Source: Dugong dugon (taxonomy: Eukaryota > Chordata > Mammalia > Sirenia > Dugongidae). Taken from it: DNA of 64,000 bases. The position numbers were made by a program, and so were the translations under genes. Below the pieces are notes generated by a model. It saw only the letters and a list, made by a program, of their open reading frames with translations. It had not been told where the DNA came from and made no database searches. The stretch spans positions 61,919,447 through 61,983,446 of the forward strand of contig CM057477.1 of the NCBI GenBank assembly GCA_030035585.1, written 5' to 3'. Below are positions 1 through 11,075 of this stretch, in pieces (the stretch's first letter is position 1; the number at the start of each line of letters is the position of its first letter).

Positions 1-496
1 GGCCGAAGGCTTTTACAGGGACAGGATCATGGGTCTTAGAGTTTGTGTTAGTTCCCCCTTGAGGTGGTCACGTATTAGATGAGTTAATCTTTTACTGATA
101 CTCTTGGGGGTTATCTGGTGACATCCTGGTTTTCTTGTCACAAGACCGGTGCTTTGTTTGGTGTTTCATCCTTTGATCATTATCACTTGTTTTCTACCCT
201 CCAAGGAAGAACATTGGTTAATCTTAAACCTTTTGTAGAGACTGGAACCGGAGGGAAAAACAAGATCATGAGACAATGTGGGGGTTAGCACTGGGGAGTA
301 ATAATAGTGAGCCGGACCTGTGCAGCCTCTTCCAATCCTATACTTTTCCAGGTAACTTTCAGATATCAGAACAGTACATTTTAGATTTTAACAAATCCAA
401 TCTGATCTGAATTCAAAGCTTCCCCCCAAACACACTCAGGAAAGGTACTCTCTAGCTGACCATTTATTATACCTTCTCAGCTCCTGCTTTGCTGGT
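1..496. other. Unassigned non-coding sequence
   Basis: No open frame of note, RNA gene or repeat family that I can name. The base composition is ordinary for a mammalian intergenic or intronic region. It ends where the MaLR-like LTR begins. Confidence 0.4.
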
Positions 497-993
497 TGTT
501 TTAGTTATCTAGTGCTGCTCTAACAGAAACACCACAAGTGGATGGCTTTAACAAAGAGAAATTTATTCTCTGATAGTCTTGTAGGCTGCAAGTCCAAATT
601 CCAGGCATCAGCTCCAGGGGAAGGCTTTCTCTGTTGGCTCTAGAGGAAGGTCTGTTTCATCAATCTTCCCTTGGTCTGGGAGCTTCTCTGCCCAGGAACC
701 TCAGGTCAAAAGGATACACTCTGCTCCTGGCACTGCTTTCTTGATGGTATGAGGTTCCCATGTGTCTCTGCTTGCTTCTCTCTTTTCTATCTCAAAAGAG
801 ATTGGTTTAAGACACTATCCAATCTTGTATACCTCATCAGTATAACTGCCACTAATCCATCTTATTAGATCATAGTGATTGAATTTACAACACATAAGGA
901 AATCACATCAGATTACACAGTCATACAATACTGGGAATCATGACCTAGCCAAGTTGACAGATATATTTGGGGGACACAATTCAATCCATGACA
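497..993 (-). mobile_element. Solo LTR, MaLR/MLT1-like, antisense
   Basis: Read on the minus strand this runs from TGTCATGGATTG to ...ATAACTAAAACA, so it has the TG...CA ends of an LTR. Near its 3' end is AATAAATTTCT followed by GTTAAAGCC, the usual polyadenylation area of mammalian MaLR LTRs. The flanks CTGGT (492-496) and ATGGT (994-998) agree at 4 of 5 bases, which fits a decayed 5-bp target duplication. The family name is recalled from general knowledge and not searched. The 3' end matches the copy at 16.4-16.7 kb. No internal retroviral sequence is attached, so it is a solo LTR. Confidence 0.75.
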
Positions 994-2500
994 ATGGTAC
1001 ACTCTATTCTCCCTGGCAAAGTCTTTTAAGGACAGTTCTAGCCTAGCTATGGTCCATTAGCCAACAAGAAACTTGACATTTTTGTTCCATCAGATTCTGG
1101 ATATGCAGACAACTCCCAATATAGTCTGCTCTCTTTTCTCCATCCCAGCCAGCTCTAGCCAGTAGCCAGCCTCTTTTCTTTATACTTTAACAGAGGAGAG
1201 TCAGGCACAGGTTACAGTGCACCCAGCTACTGAACTTGGGAACCACAGGTCAAGTTTAGTAAAACTTCTTAAGTGATCTGCTTTAGTTCTCTTCAACTCC
1301 TGGCTCTACTGAGGAAGACGGAGGAATGCACAACATTCCGACAATGCTCTTTAAAGAAATTTTCACATCTTCCTCCCTGAAGCCTTAATCTCTGCAGGTA
1401 GATGATGAGTTAGGGGTCCCATGAGTTGTTTTTGGGGCCCCGTCTTAGCAATTCTTCTTTTTGTGCCTGGTTTCTCTCTAGAATACGGGGACACTTGTTA
1501 GCCACTGCTCTTAGTTTTGGCCCATCAACAAAGACTCCACAAGAGGAGGTCTCAGTTTATGTTCTGCTCTAACTTCATGGGAAATCATGTCTCTAATTTC
1601 CCAATCTACTCTAGAAGAAATAAATGAGATTATGCCAAAGGGATCTGTAGCTTCTTCATTTTTTTCTTCCCCCTCATTTTATTCATATTATTTATGTAAA
1701 TTTTAATTCATAAACCTCTAATGATCATATCTATTTAAAGTACCATGCAGAAAATTTGGCAATGATAATCCTCAATGATTAATTGCAGCTCGTACTCATC
1801 TGAATGTCTAAATAGGGATCTCCTTTACCCTGACCTTTACTTCCTTTCCAAAGCTGTGGGCTGAGTTGAAGATATGGCAGTATATGCCCCAGATTTCATT
1901 TATTAAAATTCTTGTTCTGTCCTTTACTTCCATATTGTACCTTTTGAGTTTTCCAGGCCTGCTTTTCTCTCTCAGTCTAATTGGATGCCTGTGGTCAGCC
2001 TTGAAACTGTGGGCTGTACAAACTAGTTGGGAAAGAAAAGAAATCACATGATAAAGGGAAAAAATTCCTTCTTTCCCTTTAGTTGCAAAAAAAGAGAAAA
2101 GATACTATTCTGGGTTATAAAACTGTCCTTGCAGAGTTTGCTTCTAGCAAGAAACCCACATAAGTGCACCCAGACTTTAGGAAATGTCAATATGTTCTGT
2201 GACAATAACCTGCAATTCTGACTGGTTGTACTACTAAATAATCTGTTGATCGAACTTCTAGATTTGTGACCATTGTAGCAGCTTTGAGTCATCACTCCAA
2301 AACTGCTGCTAAAAACCAAGCAAACTAACATGATATCAAAAGAAAAAACATGGGTGCACATTCGTCAAAATCAGTGACATGAAATTTCCCAAAATCTCAG
2401 AATAAGGGAGGGAGGGGGGGTATGGCTAAGTCATCAACAAAGTAGGACCTAAGCAAGATGAACAGCTATGTGGTAAGAGTTGCTGAAAGTAAAAAGGGTC
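994..2500. other. Unassigned non-coding sequence
   Basis: About 1.5 kb without a recognisable gene or confidently named repeat. Several short frames (for example around 1.8-2.4 kb on both strands) are no longer than expected by chance and overlap in conflicting frames. A G-rich run lies near 2407-2419. Confidence 0.4.
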
Positions 2501-3560
2501 ATAAAATGAAACCGCATCATTTCTAGAAAATAATAATAATGAAGCAATATCAGAATTCACGGGATAAAGCTGAAGCAGTGCGCTGAGGAAAATTCATTGC
2601 ATTCAATACCTAGATCAGCAAAAATGAAAATCAGTATATTAAATTCTCAACTCAAAAGAATATAAAAAGGAAGCGAATGTAATTCAAGTTAAGTGGAAGG
2701 AATTAATAAAAATAAAGGCATAAATAAATGAGTTAGAAAAGAGAAAAAAAACTAATATAAAAATAAGCTATTTAAAGAGAAAATACAAGTTAATTAAAAT
2801 TCAAAATGACCCAGGAAAAAATAATTTTTGAAACATAAAAATAACAAAAATAAGAGATTACTTTGTGTAATTTTGTGAAATACACTTGAAAACCCTGAAA
2901 AGCAGTCAGGCTGTTCCTTGTCATACACACCCCTCCCATGATCTCTCCAGGCCTAATTGATTTCACGAAGTAATTCTATCAAACTTTTGAAGATAACTTA
3001 TTTACTGATAAGTACTATGCTACTTAAACTGTTCCACAGTATAGAAAAAGAACAAAAACTTTCAAATTCTTTTTATGAAGTAATCATAACATTAATATTG
3101 AAACCTGATAAAGATTTCCCAAAAAAGAAAATTACAGACCTATCTCATTTATAAATATCAATGCATAAGTCTTAAATAAAATACTAGTAAATAGAATTCA
3201 AAAACATTTTAAAAATACATCAAAATAAGTGGAATTTATTCTGGGAATGCCAAAAGAGTTCAGTATTAGAAAAGTCATTAGTATAATTCATCAATTTATT
3301 ATATTAATAGTTAGAAAAATCATGCAACTATCTCCACAGATGTCTAAAAGACTTGTCCAAATTCAGCACACATTTTTGACTCAAAAAAGGAAAGAAAAGC
3401 AAAATAAAATAAGAGTGAATGGACAATTCCTTAACATAATTAAAGTGAGACAACTGGATGTTGTTGCTTCAGGATATACTGGAATAGCAAGTACACATAA
3501 CTACCCTGAAATATTCTTTCTAAACGAGTTGAGCCTGAATCTAATCAAGCTCTAGAGCTA
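2500..3560 (+). mobile_element. Ancient L1 fragment (ORF2 reverse-transcriptase part)
   Basis: The plus strand contains decayed L1 ORF2 text. The peptide SFYEVIITLILKPDKD followed by a lysine/asparagine-rich stretch and 'ITDLSHL' (about 3090-3155) corresponds to the L1 segment seen intact at 57436-57520 ([16 protein letters not shown]...YRPISLMN). The stretch at 3230-3350 corresponds to the 'GFIPG...[14 protein letters not shown]' part of L1. The upstream A-rich part (2500-2960) resembles the ORF2 spacer between endonuclease and RT. Many stops and frameshifts mark an old, dead copy. The edges are approximate. Confidence 0.75.
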
Positions 3561-3904
3561 TCAATCTATAGGAAATTTGAGGGAGGGAGGATTAAGTGAA
3601 AGGATACCACAAATTTAGAGTGTGAGACATTCGACAAGACAACTGATCCACTTTTTGTAACTGGCAAGAAATAAAAAAAGGAGGAGAGTAGGACTATTCT
3701 AGATTAAGAGAGATTTATAAGACAACAATCACATGCAATGAATAGACCTAGTTTGGATCCCGATGAAAACAAGCCAACTGTAAAAAGATGTCTTTTGAAA
3801 CTATTGGAGAAATTTGAATATGGGCTAGGTACTAAGGAATTATTGTTCATTTTGTTAGGTGTTATAATGGCATTGTAGTAATGTAAAAAAAAATCCATGT
3901 TTTT
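3560..3904 (+). repeat. Old interspersed repeat, 5' part (split by an RTE)
   Basis: The sequence looks like the 3' portion of an old mammalian interspersed repeat that I cannot name firmly. It appears to resume at 4492-4710, after the RTE tail. Its end, GTAAAAAAAAATCCATG, is followed abruptly by RTE sequence, which marks the insertion point. Confidence 0.4.
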
Positions 3905-4491
3905 ACACCCATGGAAGCAGCAGTCAAGAAATCAAAAGACGCGTTGCACTGGGCAAATCAGCTGCAAAAGACCTCTTTAAAGTGTTGAAAAGCCAAGAGG
4001 TTACCTGGAGGACTAACGTGTGCCTGACCAAAGCTATGGTGTTTTCAGTCACCTCATATGCATGCAAAAGCTGAACAACGAATAAGGAAGACCAAAGAAG
4101 AGTTGACGTCTTTGGATTGTGGTGTTGGCAAAGAATATTGAATATATCATGGACTGCCAAAAGAACAAACAAATCTGTCTTGGAAGAAGTACAACCAGAA
4201 TGCTCCTTAGAAGCAAGGATGGCGAGACTATGTCTCACATACTTTGAACATGTTATCAGGAGGGATCAGTCCCTGGAGAAGGACATCATGCTTGGTAAAG
4301 TAGAGGGTCAGCGAAAAAGAGGAAGACCTTCAATGAGATGAATTGACACAGTGGCTGCAACAATGGGTTCAAGCAAAGCAACAGTTGTGAGGATGGTGCA
4401 GGACCGGGCAGTGTTTCATTCTTTTGTGCATGGGGTCGCTATGAGTCGGAATTGACTCGACGGCACCTAACAGCAACTACAACATGTTGAA
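3905..4491 (+). mobile_element. RTE-type LINE, 5'-truncated 3' end
   Basis: Collinear with the end of the long RTE at 46.6-49.8 kb: it starts at CATGGAAGCAGCAGTCA and ends TCGACGGCACCTAACAGCAA. The translated traces include the C-terminal signature 'YTCKSWTM', here with a stop after CKS, then 'NISWTAKRTNKSVLEEVQPECSLEARMARLCLTYFEHVIRRDQ' in pieces. RTE LINEs encode an apurinic-type endonuclease and a reverse transcriptase, but only the extreme C terminus and 3' UTR remain here. The last ~40 bases are shared with the tail of the local SINEs. Not functional. Confidence 0.88.
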
Positions 4492-4710
4492 CTTTGCAGG
4501 GATAAATTGACATGTTATCTGAGAGTTGCCATAGAATACTTTGGTAATAATAATAATAATAATAGAAAAGAAAAAAGTTGATGCAAATGTGGCAATATCT
4601 TAATAATTGTTGAATTTGAGTGATGGGTATTGGGGGTTCATTGTACTGTTTACTTTTCTGTATGTTTGAAATGTAGTCATAAAAACATTTTAAAACCTAT
4701 TGCCCTGGTA
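4492..4710 (+). repeat. Old interspersed repeat, 3' part (after the RTE)
   Basis: Continues the old repeat of 3560-3904. It ends with a typical old-retroposon 3' tail (GTTTACTTTTCTGTATGTTTG... then CATAAAAACATTTTAAAAC). It contains an (AAT)n microsatellite at about 4543-4564. The name is uncertain. Confidence 0.4.
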
Positions 4711-5402
4711 ATAATATTTAAAATAACATCTCTGTTTTTGAAAACGTGCATGTACTTGTCAGTGTTCTTTGTTAAAGTAGAAAAGGAACATTGGTAATTC
4801 CCTTTCCTCCTATATGCATGGGGTAGGGGAGAAACAAAAAAGCGAAAACCTCTGACTGTCAGATTCTCATTTAAACAAAGAGTATAAGAGTTACATGCCA
4901 TTTATATTAACAAAGAGAACAAACAATTCATATAGAGAAGGTCCATAACTTGAAAAATAGGAGACAATAAAGGGTTATACTTTTCTGCTATAATGGCTAG
5001 ATAACTATTTAAAAGGAGCTTACTCTCACATTTCTATTGTATTAAATGAGACTTGGTATGATAATTTCTTTAATGAAAAACTGCAGAGAGTAGTGGAGCT
5101 TCCATACTCTGAAATACATATAGGATAGAAGTGTATGGTTAATAACAGTTTATGGTAAAAAAATCAGTGTTTTTCAGTGGGGACAGCCAATAAAGCTTAC
5201 GGGATCTTAGGCTGTCAAATGGAGGTATACTTCTAGAATAAGCAAAGTAATGGTTCCATTCTGCTTTGAAGTGATTAGACCATACTGGGAGTATGATAGT
5301 CCATTCTGAGAAGTAACCGTTAAATAAGTTCAGAGAAAAGCAACGGTAAGTTGGTGAGGGGAGCCAAAACCAGATCATATAAGGAATGGTCAAAGGCATT
5401 AG
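4711..5402. other. Unassigned non-coding sequence
   Basis: Nothing recognisable. The longest open frames here (74-86 codons) have no family resemblance that I can see and no supporting splice or start context. Confidence 0.4.
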
Positions 5403-5869
5403 AAATGATCAGCTTGGACTTACAGGGATCACAACAGAGGGTCCAAGACAGAGCTGGAGAAAAATGTAGAACAAAATTCTAACTCACAAAAAAAGACCAG
5501 ATTTACTGGCCTGACAGAGACTGGAGAAACCCCGAGAGTATGGACCCTGGACACCCTTTTAGCTCAGTAATGAAGTCACTCCTGAGGTTCACCATTCAGC
5601 CAAACATTAGACAGCCCCATAAAACAAAATGAGACTAATGGGGCACAACAGTCCAGGGATAAGGACTAGAAGGCAGGAGGGGAGAGGAAAGCTGATAATA
5701 GGGAACCCAAGGTTGAGAAGGAACAGTGTTGACATGTCATGAGGTTGTTAACCACTGTCATAAAACAATATGTGTACTGTTTAATGAGAAAATATTTGTT
5801 CTGTAAACTTTCATCTAAAGTGCAGTAAAAAAATTATAAAACTTACAAAAAGAAAATGATCAGCTTGGA
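5403..5869 (+). mobile_element. 5'-truncated L1 3' end with target-site duplication
   Basis: A 435-bp L1 3' UTR fragment (5419-5853) flanked by the 16-bp direct repeat AAATGATCAGCTTGGA at 5403-5418 and 5854-5869. The body matches the 3' UTR of the 8.3 kb L1 (for example the CACAACAGAGGG and GACCAGATTTACTGGCCT segments at 60.27-60.36 kb) and has the final 'GGTTGTTAACCACTGTCATAAAACAATATG' type module, written here in two halves: GGTTGTTAACCACTG and TCATAAAACAATATG. A near-perfect duplication plus strong 5' truncation is the hallmark of target-primed reverse transcription. Confidence 0.9.
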
Positions 5870-6552
5870 GAAAAGTCCCAGTGGAAATAGGATAACACCC
5901 CACAGATACAAAATACTAAAGGCGTGGAAATCACCAGAAATAATTAGTAGAAATTATAGAAAGGCAAGTTTTGGCTTTGTATGAAAGTTGGGAAAGGCAA
6001 TCCACTATGGGTTGTAAGTATCCCAGCACATTCTTGCTGGGTATATACCAAGAGTGCAAGGCCCTGACTGATCTTTATTTAGGCCATTTCTCAGGTTTGT
6101 ATTTGCAGTGAGAAATCTTGAGGGATACGTTAAAGCCTCCATCTGGGTAAAGAGCAGATTGGTTTACCACTTACTATAAAAGCACCATGTGGATTCCCTA
6201 AGCTCAACATTCCCAAGCTAGGACACAAACCTACTGTATGCGCTGGTTCAACTTGTGCCCTTCTGTGTTTGCCTCCATGGGACTTGGGAGGCAAAGGGAA
6301 CCATCTTAATCATGATACTCATGCTGCTTGCTGACCGTGAGTAATAAGGTCTTTTGTCTCTGGCCTAGGAGTCTCACGTCTTATGCCAACATCCATAAAA
6401 TAATAATAGGTTAATTTATTAAATGATAATTAGGGTGAAATTGATAAATCTAAGACCCAACAATGGAATAACTAACCCATTAGTTAGTGGGTTCCCTACC
6501 TAGAGGTGTTCAAAAGCAGTTGGATAAACCTCTCACGAAGATATTGTATAAA
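5870..6552. other. Unassigned non-coding sequence
   Basis: No gene or named repeat seen in this roughly 680-base stretch between an L1 tail and a SINE. Confidence 0.4.
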
Positions 6553-6755
6553 CTAGTTGCAATTGTGTCAATTCCAGCTCATGGAGACCTCATGTGTGTC
6601 AGATCAGAACTATGCTCCATGGAGTTTTCAGTGGCTGCGATCTTTTGAAAGTAGATTGCCAGGCCTTTCTTCCAAGGTGTCTCTAGGTGGACTAGAACCT
6701 CCAGCCTTCAGTTAGTAGCTGAGAGTGTTAACCATTTTCACCAACCAGGGACTCC
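6553..6755 (-). mobile_element. tRNA/RTE-tailed SINE (older variant), antisense
   Basis: On the minus strand: start GGAGTCCCTGGTTGGTGAAA, then GGTTAACACTCTCAGCTACT, then the RTE-like tail near 6560 (ATTGACACAATTGCAACTAG in reverse). It contains the longer middle segment (GCCTGGCAATCTACTTTC) that marks the older version of this SINE. Diverged; no intact B box. Confidence 0.8.
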
Positions 6756-7685
6756 TGGATACCATATAAACAATAAATAATGAAGCCTCAGGCATGTAGT
6801 TTTCCTTGGTCTTTCAAGGTCATTCCAAACCCACAAATTCTATTATTCTTTTTAGGAAACGCAGTAAATAGGTTTGAACTTCTTTATAAAATACCAGAAG
6901 ACTCTTATGGGGTTACCCCAAGAGGGCATACTGCTATGTCCTTCCAAGTTGAACCACTAGGAAATCCCTACATAAACATGGCCTGAATACATATTTAGAT
7001 GACCCAACTTTCATCCATTGTCTCTATATATCCCCATTCTAATAACTATTTATTTGATTTCAGATTAAGGGAAACTCAAGATTATTGCGCCAAAAATGGA
7101 ATTCATCCCAGACTTCATGTCAGGGCTCTTAGAGGAATTAAAATTTGAATCTCTAATATCTTCCTTGATGGCCCTCTTTCTTCCCTATTATAAGTTAAGT
7201 ATCTCTGACCATCTTCTTGGAAATTCATGGACATAAATTTTGTTAGCAGTAAGGAGACTTTAGCATATAATGTGGTGGTAAACTTACATCTCATAATGTT
7301 TCTCTTATCTTTCATTGCTGAAAGTCTCTGGTGATGTTTATCATAATACTTTGAGAAGGTATAGTAAAGTCTGACGTTCTGAAAGAGTGGTGTGATTCAG
7401 TTCTGGATCAATGACATCTGGCCTTCACTGAACATAAAGCTTTAAACACCAGCATCATGATCATAAGCCCTTACTGTCTTCCTTTGCAAATGATTTGTGC
7501 ATTATGCACATTTATCCACTGGATGGCAGTATGTACTCAATAACATTTACTATTTCTAGTTCCCTCAAGCTCCCTGAATTTAAGATGTCAAATTTTTCTA
7601 TCTCAAAAACTGCTGTTGTATCATATATTAAGAAACACTATTGTCAGAATGCAAGTTCCTACCTAGAGGTGGCTACAAAAATTTT
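6756..7685. other. Unassigned non-coding sequence
   Basis: About 930 bases with no convincing gene or repeat. Short frames at 6780-6986, 7115-7315 and 7495-7731 have no recognisable content, and the last runs into the target repeat of the next SINE. Confidence 0.4.
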
Positions 7686-7889
7686 AATAATGTTAATAAC
7701 CAGTTGTGGAGTCAATTCTGATTCCTGGTGACCCCATCATGTGTGTCAGATTAGAACTGTGCTCCATAGGGTTTTCAATGGCTGACTTCTCGGAAGTAGA
7801 GCTGCCTCTGGGTGGACTCAAATCTCCAACATTTCAGTTAGCAGCCAAGCACGTTAACTGTTTGCGCCACCCAGGAACTCCAATAATGT
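7686..7889 (-). mobile_element. tRNA/RTE-tailed SINE with AATAATGT duplication
   Basis: A minus-strand SINE at 7694-7881, with its RTE-like tail at 7700-7740 and its tRNA-like head (GGAGTTCCTGGGTGGCGCAAA on the minus strand, 7861-7881). It is flanked by AATAATGT at 7686-7693 and 7882-7889, an 8-bp candidate target duplication. The frame at 7706-7891 is simply this SINE. Confidence 0.85.
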
Positions 7890-8433
7890 AAATACTTCTT
7901 ACCACATTCTCTTTCCTCCCAACGTGTTTACACATCACACATTTACAAAACAGATTACCCCTTATATTCTTCTCATTCTTCACCATCTTATGGTTTTTCA
8001 TACCTCATTCCTTTTAAGGAGTGCCCTTCTAAATGCCCTAAGTTTGCACGTGCCCTTTCTAAGTTACCATAAACCATTTTCCAACATCACTACTCTTAGT
8101 ACCCTACCTCTTATTTCTGTGGCTCTTCCCTGGCAATGGACTTTGTCCCTTTTGCATTTTGTTTCTTAAATACCACAGCCTCACCACAGGATATAACAAA
8201 GGATAGGCCATTAGGCTCCTGTACAATATCATATACATCCCCTTTGGTTTTGTACTACGTACTAGATAAATAGAACAGATTCTGGATATTCATATAGCTT
8301 TGTAAAGTCATATGGTTCTCTTTCATTTAAATTTATTCTGTTCAAAATGCAAAACAAGACCAATTAGCTTACTCTAAGTAAGATTTATCTTCAATTAAGA
8401 CAGGGAAAACTTCCAAAATTTAAATTGTATATG
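7890..8433. other. Unassigned non-coding sequence
   Basis: Pyrimidine-rich in part (7910-8160). I see no gene or nameable repeat. Confidence 0.35.
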
Positions 8434-8593
8434 AAGTATGATTCCAACCAACCAACCAACCCATTGTTGTTGAGTTGATTCTGACTCATAGCAACCCTGT
8501 AGGACAGAGTACAACTGCCCCATAGGGTTTCCAAGGAGTGGCTGGTAGATTCAAATGGCTGACTTTTTGGATAGCAGCTGAGCTCAAGTATGA
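8434..8593 (-). mobile_element. tRNA/RTE-tailed SINE, antisense, head-truncated
   Basis: 8442-8585 matches the SINE on the minus strand (GAGCTCAGCTGCTATCCAAA through CCATAGGGTTTCC to GAGTCAGAATCAACTC). Flanking AAGTATGA at 8434-8441 and 8586-8593 is a plausible 8-bp target duplication. The GGAGCCCTGG head is missing. An (AACC)n stretch replaces the tail. A 17-A run follows at about 8605. Confidence 0.82.
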
Positions 8594-8829
8594 CTACAAC
8601 TATGGAAAAAAAAAAAAAAAACTTACAAAAATTTAGCAATATTTTATATTGAAAATAAAGTGATAAATTATTAATAATAATAGCTGTGTTAGATGGTGGA
8701 ATTATGAAAGTTTTGTTACCCCTTTCTGATATTTTTTGTGATTTTTCTTCAGTGAACTATGCTTTTTTCCTTCCTCAATGAAAAATTGCTCTTTCTTTTC
8801 TATATCCCTCTACCACCTGATTTTCCAAT

Positions 8830-9185
8830 GGTGGTGTTAGTTGCTGTCAAGTCGGCTCTGACTCACGGTGACCTTATGTAGAACAGAGTGAGGTGATGCC
8901 TGGTCCTGTACCATCTTCATAGTCATTGCTGTTTCAGTCTATTGTGTGGCTATGTGTCAGTCCCTCTCACTGAGGGTTTCCCTGACCTTGTGCTTTACCA
9001 GGCATGATGTACTTCTCCAGTGATTGGTGTTTCTTGATACCACGTACAAAGTAAGCAAGCCAAAGTCTGGCTGTACTTGCTTCCAAGAAGCATTCCGATT
9101 GTATACCTTCTAAGGCTGATTAGTTTATTCTCTGGCAGTCCACGATGTATTCAATACTCTTCGCCAACACCACAGTTTGAATGAT
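8830..9185 (-). mobile_element. RTE-type LINE 3' end, antisense
   Basis: The minus-strand reading matches the RTE C terminus and 3' UTR. The region of the 'WTARRTNK' codons lies at about 9125-9180 (CTCTGGCAGTCCACGATGTA in reverse) and the tail GAGTCAGAGCCGACTTGACA at about 8847-8866. It parallels the copy at 63.7-64.0 kb. Heavily mutated. Confidence 0.82.
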
Positions 9186-9484
9186 ACTTAGTAATGTTAT
9201 GACATTTCCTTGAGTCTCCACATGGCTCTGGTTACTACAGAGAGTGATGGGAGGCTTGGCTCATGCTTTTAAAAAAAAATTTTTTTTAAATAAACTATTT
9301 AAGAATAGTTTTAGATTTGCAGAAAATTGCAAAGATAGTACAGAGACTTCCCATATACCCCACATACAGTTCTTCCTATTATCAACACCTTACGTTAGTT
9401 TGGTATATTTATTGTAATTAATAAACCAATTGAAACATTAACTAAAGTCCATAGTTTACTCAGATTTGCTTTGTTTTTACCTAG
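9186..9484. other. Unassigned, with possible L1-derived trace
   Basis: About 300 bases. The segment 9270-9465 (AATAGTTTTAGATTTGCAGA, GTACAGAGACTTCCCATATA) has the flavour of an old L1 3' UTR that I have seen in other mammals, but I cannot fix its limits. Confidence 0.3.
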
Positions 9485-9697
9485 CAAACAAACATCCCGC
9501 AGCTGTCGAGTTGATTCTGATTCACAGAGACCCTAAGACCCTAAAGGACAGAGTAGAGCTGTCCCATAGGATTTCCAAAGTTGTAAATCTTTGTAGAAGC
9601 GGACTGCCACACCTTTCTCTCAAGGAGGTGCTGGTGGGTTTGAACTGGGACCTTTCCGTTAGCAGCCGAGCACTTAACCACTGTGCCACCAGGATCC
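9485..9697 (-). mobile_element. tRNA/RTE-tailed SINE, long variant, antisense
   Basis: Minus strand: GGATCCTGGTGGCACAGTGG, TTAAGTGCTCGGCTGCTAAC, then the extra middle block (GGTGTGGCAGTCCGCTTCTA) that distinguishes the long variant, and the RTE-like tail at 9495-9530. Three overlapping open frames across this interval on both strands are chance readings of the SINE. Confidence 0.87.
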
Positions 9698-10335
9698 TGG
9701 AACATAAAAAGGATACTAGGTGTTTTAATGTTCTGGGATCCCATCCAGGAGACCACATTATGTGCAGTTATTGTGTCTCCTTGGGCTCCTCTTGGCTGTG
9801 ACCGTTTCTCAGACTTCCCGTGTTTATTATGACGTTGGCAACTTTGAGAAGTACTGGTCAGACAAATTGGGATTTGTGTGACATTTTTCTCATGATTAGA
9901 CTGGGGTCATGGATTTAAGGAGGAGACTGCAGAGGTAAACTGCCATTTTCATCACAGCATATCAAGGGTACATAGTACCAACAGGATTTATCAGCGTTGA
10001 TACTGATTTCGATCACCTTGCTGAGGTAGCGTTTGTCAGGTTTCTCTCTTTCTCACCCTTTCCGTACTGTACCGTTTGGAAGGAAGTCCCTAAGTCCAGC
10101 CCACATCTGCTGAGTGTGGAGTTGTGCTGTGAGGGCTCACTGTCTATATAAATTACTTGACATTCTTCTGCATGGGAGATTTGTCTCTTATTTATTTGAT
10201 TATTTATGTCGAAATGAACTAATGGATATTTATTTTATACTTTCGGTTATAATCCAACACCTCTTTATTTTGTTGCTGAAATTGGCCACTGGGAGCTCTT
10301 TCAGTTTGGCTCCTGTGACCCTTTGACAGACTGCT
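9698..10335. other. Unassigned, possible L1 remnant
   Basis: No gene seen. Some of 9720-10330 resembles old L1 3' UTR text, but with too much decay for a firm call. Confidence 0.3.
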
Positions 10336-10497
10336 ATCACTGTGTGTGTCTCTGTGTCTGTGCGTGTCTCTGTGTCTGTGCATGTCTCTGTGTCTGTGCG
10401 TGTGTCTGTCTGCACGTGTCTCCATGTCTCTGTGTGTCTCTGTGTCTGTGTGTGTCTCTGTGTCTTTGTGTGTCTCTGTGTCTGTGTGTGTTTGAGC
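10336..10497 (+). repeat. TG/TC-rich short tandem repeat
   Basis: About 160 bases made of interleaved TGTGTCTG and TGTGTCTC type 8-mers with GCGTG/GCATG interruptions. It yields several long open frames on both strands (Cys/Val/Ser-rich on plus, Thr/His/Arg-rich on minus) because the repeat lacks stops. These are not genes. Confidence 0.9.
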
Positions 10498-10710
10498 ACC
10501 CCTTACTTTCTGGCACTAGAAGATCCCCCAGAATCATTTTGTGTGTTTCCTGCTCCCGCCCTAGAACTGACTTATGCTTTTTAACTCCTGATCATAAAGA
10601 TTAATGATAAAAAGTACTCGGTGTCTATTTCTTATGTTAGGAATACTATTTTTTTAAATACTAGATCTTGCATTCTCACTGAGAAAATTAGACAAAATAT
10701 ATAATATTGT
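10498..10710. other. Unassigned spacer
   Basis: Short stretch between the simple repeat and the SINE pair, with nothing recognisable. Confidence 0.35.
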
Positions 10711-10869
10711 GGGAGCCCTGGTGGTGCAGTGGTTAAGAACTCGGCTGCCAACCAAAGGGCCGGCAGTTCGAATCCATCAGCTGCTCCTTGGAAACCCCAT
10801 CGGGCAGTTCTACTCTGTCCTATAAGGTCGATATGAATCAGAATTGACTTGATGACAATGGGTTTTAGT
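10711..10869 (+). mobile_element. tRNA/RTE-tailed SINE, short variant
   Basis: One of the best-kept SINE copies. The head is GGAGCCCTGGTGGTGCAGTGG with an A-box-like TGGTGCAGTGG, and the B box is GTTCGAATCC at 10766-10775. The tail 'GTCGATATGAATCAGAATTG' matches the RTE 3' end. It would have been transcribed by RNA polymerase III from the internal promoter. It sits immediately upstream of a second SINE in the same orientation. Confidence 0.92.
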
Positions 10870-11075
10870 ATTAGGCTAAAAGGAGCCCTGGTGGTGCAGT
10901 GGTTAAGCAATCAGTTGCTGACCAAAACGTCAGCGGTTCGAACCCACCAGCACTCCGTGGGAGAAAGATGTGGCATCTGCTTCTGTAAAGATTACAGCCT
11001 TGGATAATCTACAAGAAAATCCAACACCTCTACAACAAAAAGACAACCAATCCTATCAAAAAATGGGCAAAGGAA

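Noticed and set aside
4543-4564. Short regular repeats such as (AAT)n, (CAA)n, (AAAT)n and (ATAG)n as a possible CRISPR-like array
   Set aside because: They are microsatellites of 3-4 base units without spacers, in a mammalian genome.
10219-10604. Overlapping open frames rich in Cys/Val (plus) and Thr/His/Arg (minus)
   Set aside because: They are readings of a TG/TC-rich tandem repeat that lacks stop codons in every frame.
10711-10790. tRNA gene-like sequence with A and B boxes
   Set aside because: It is the head of a dispersed SINE; it lacks a foldable full cloverleaf and continues into an RTE-like tail.
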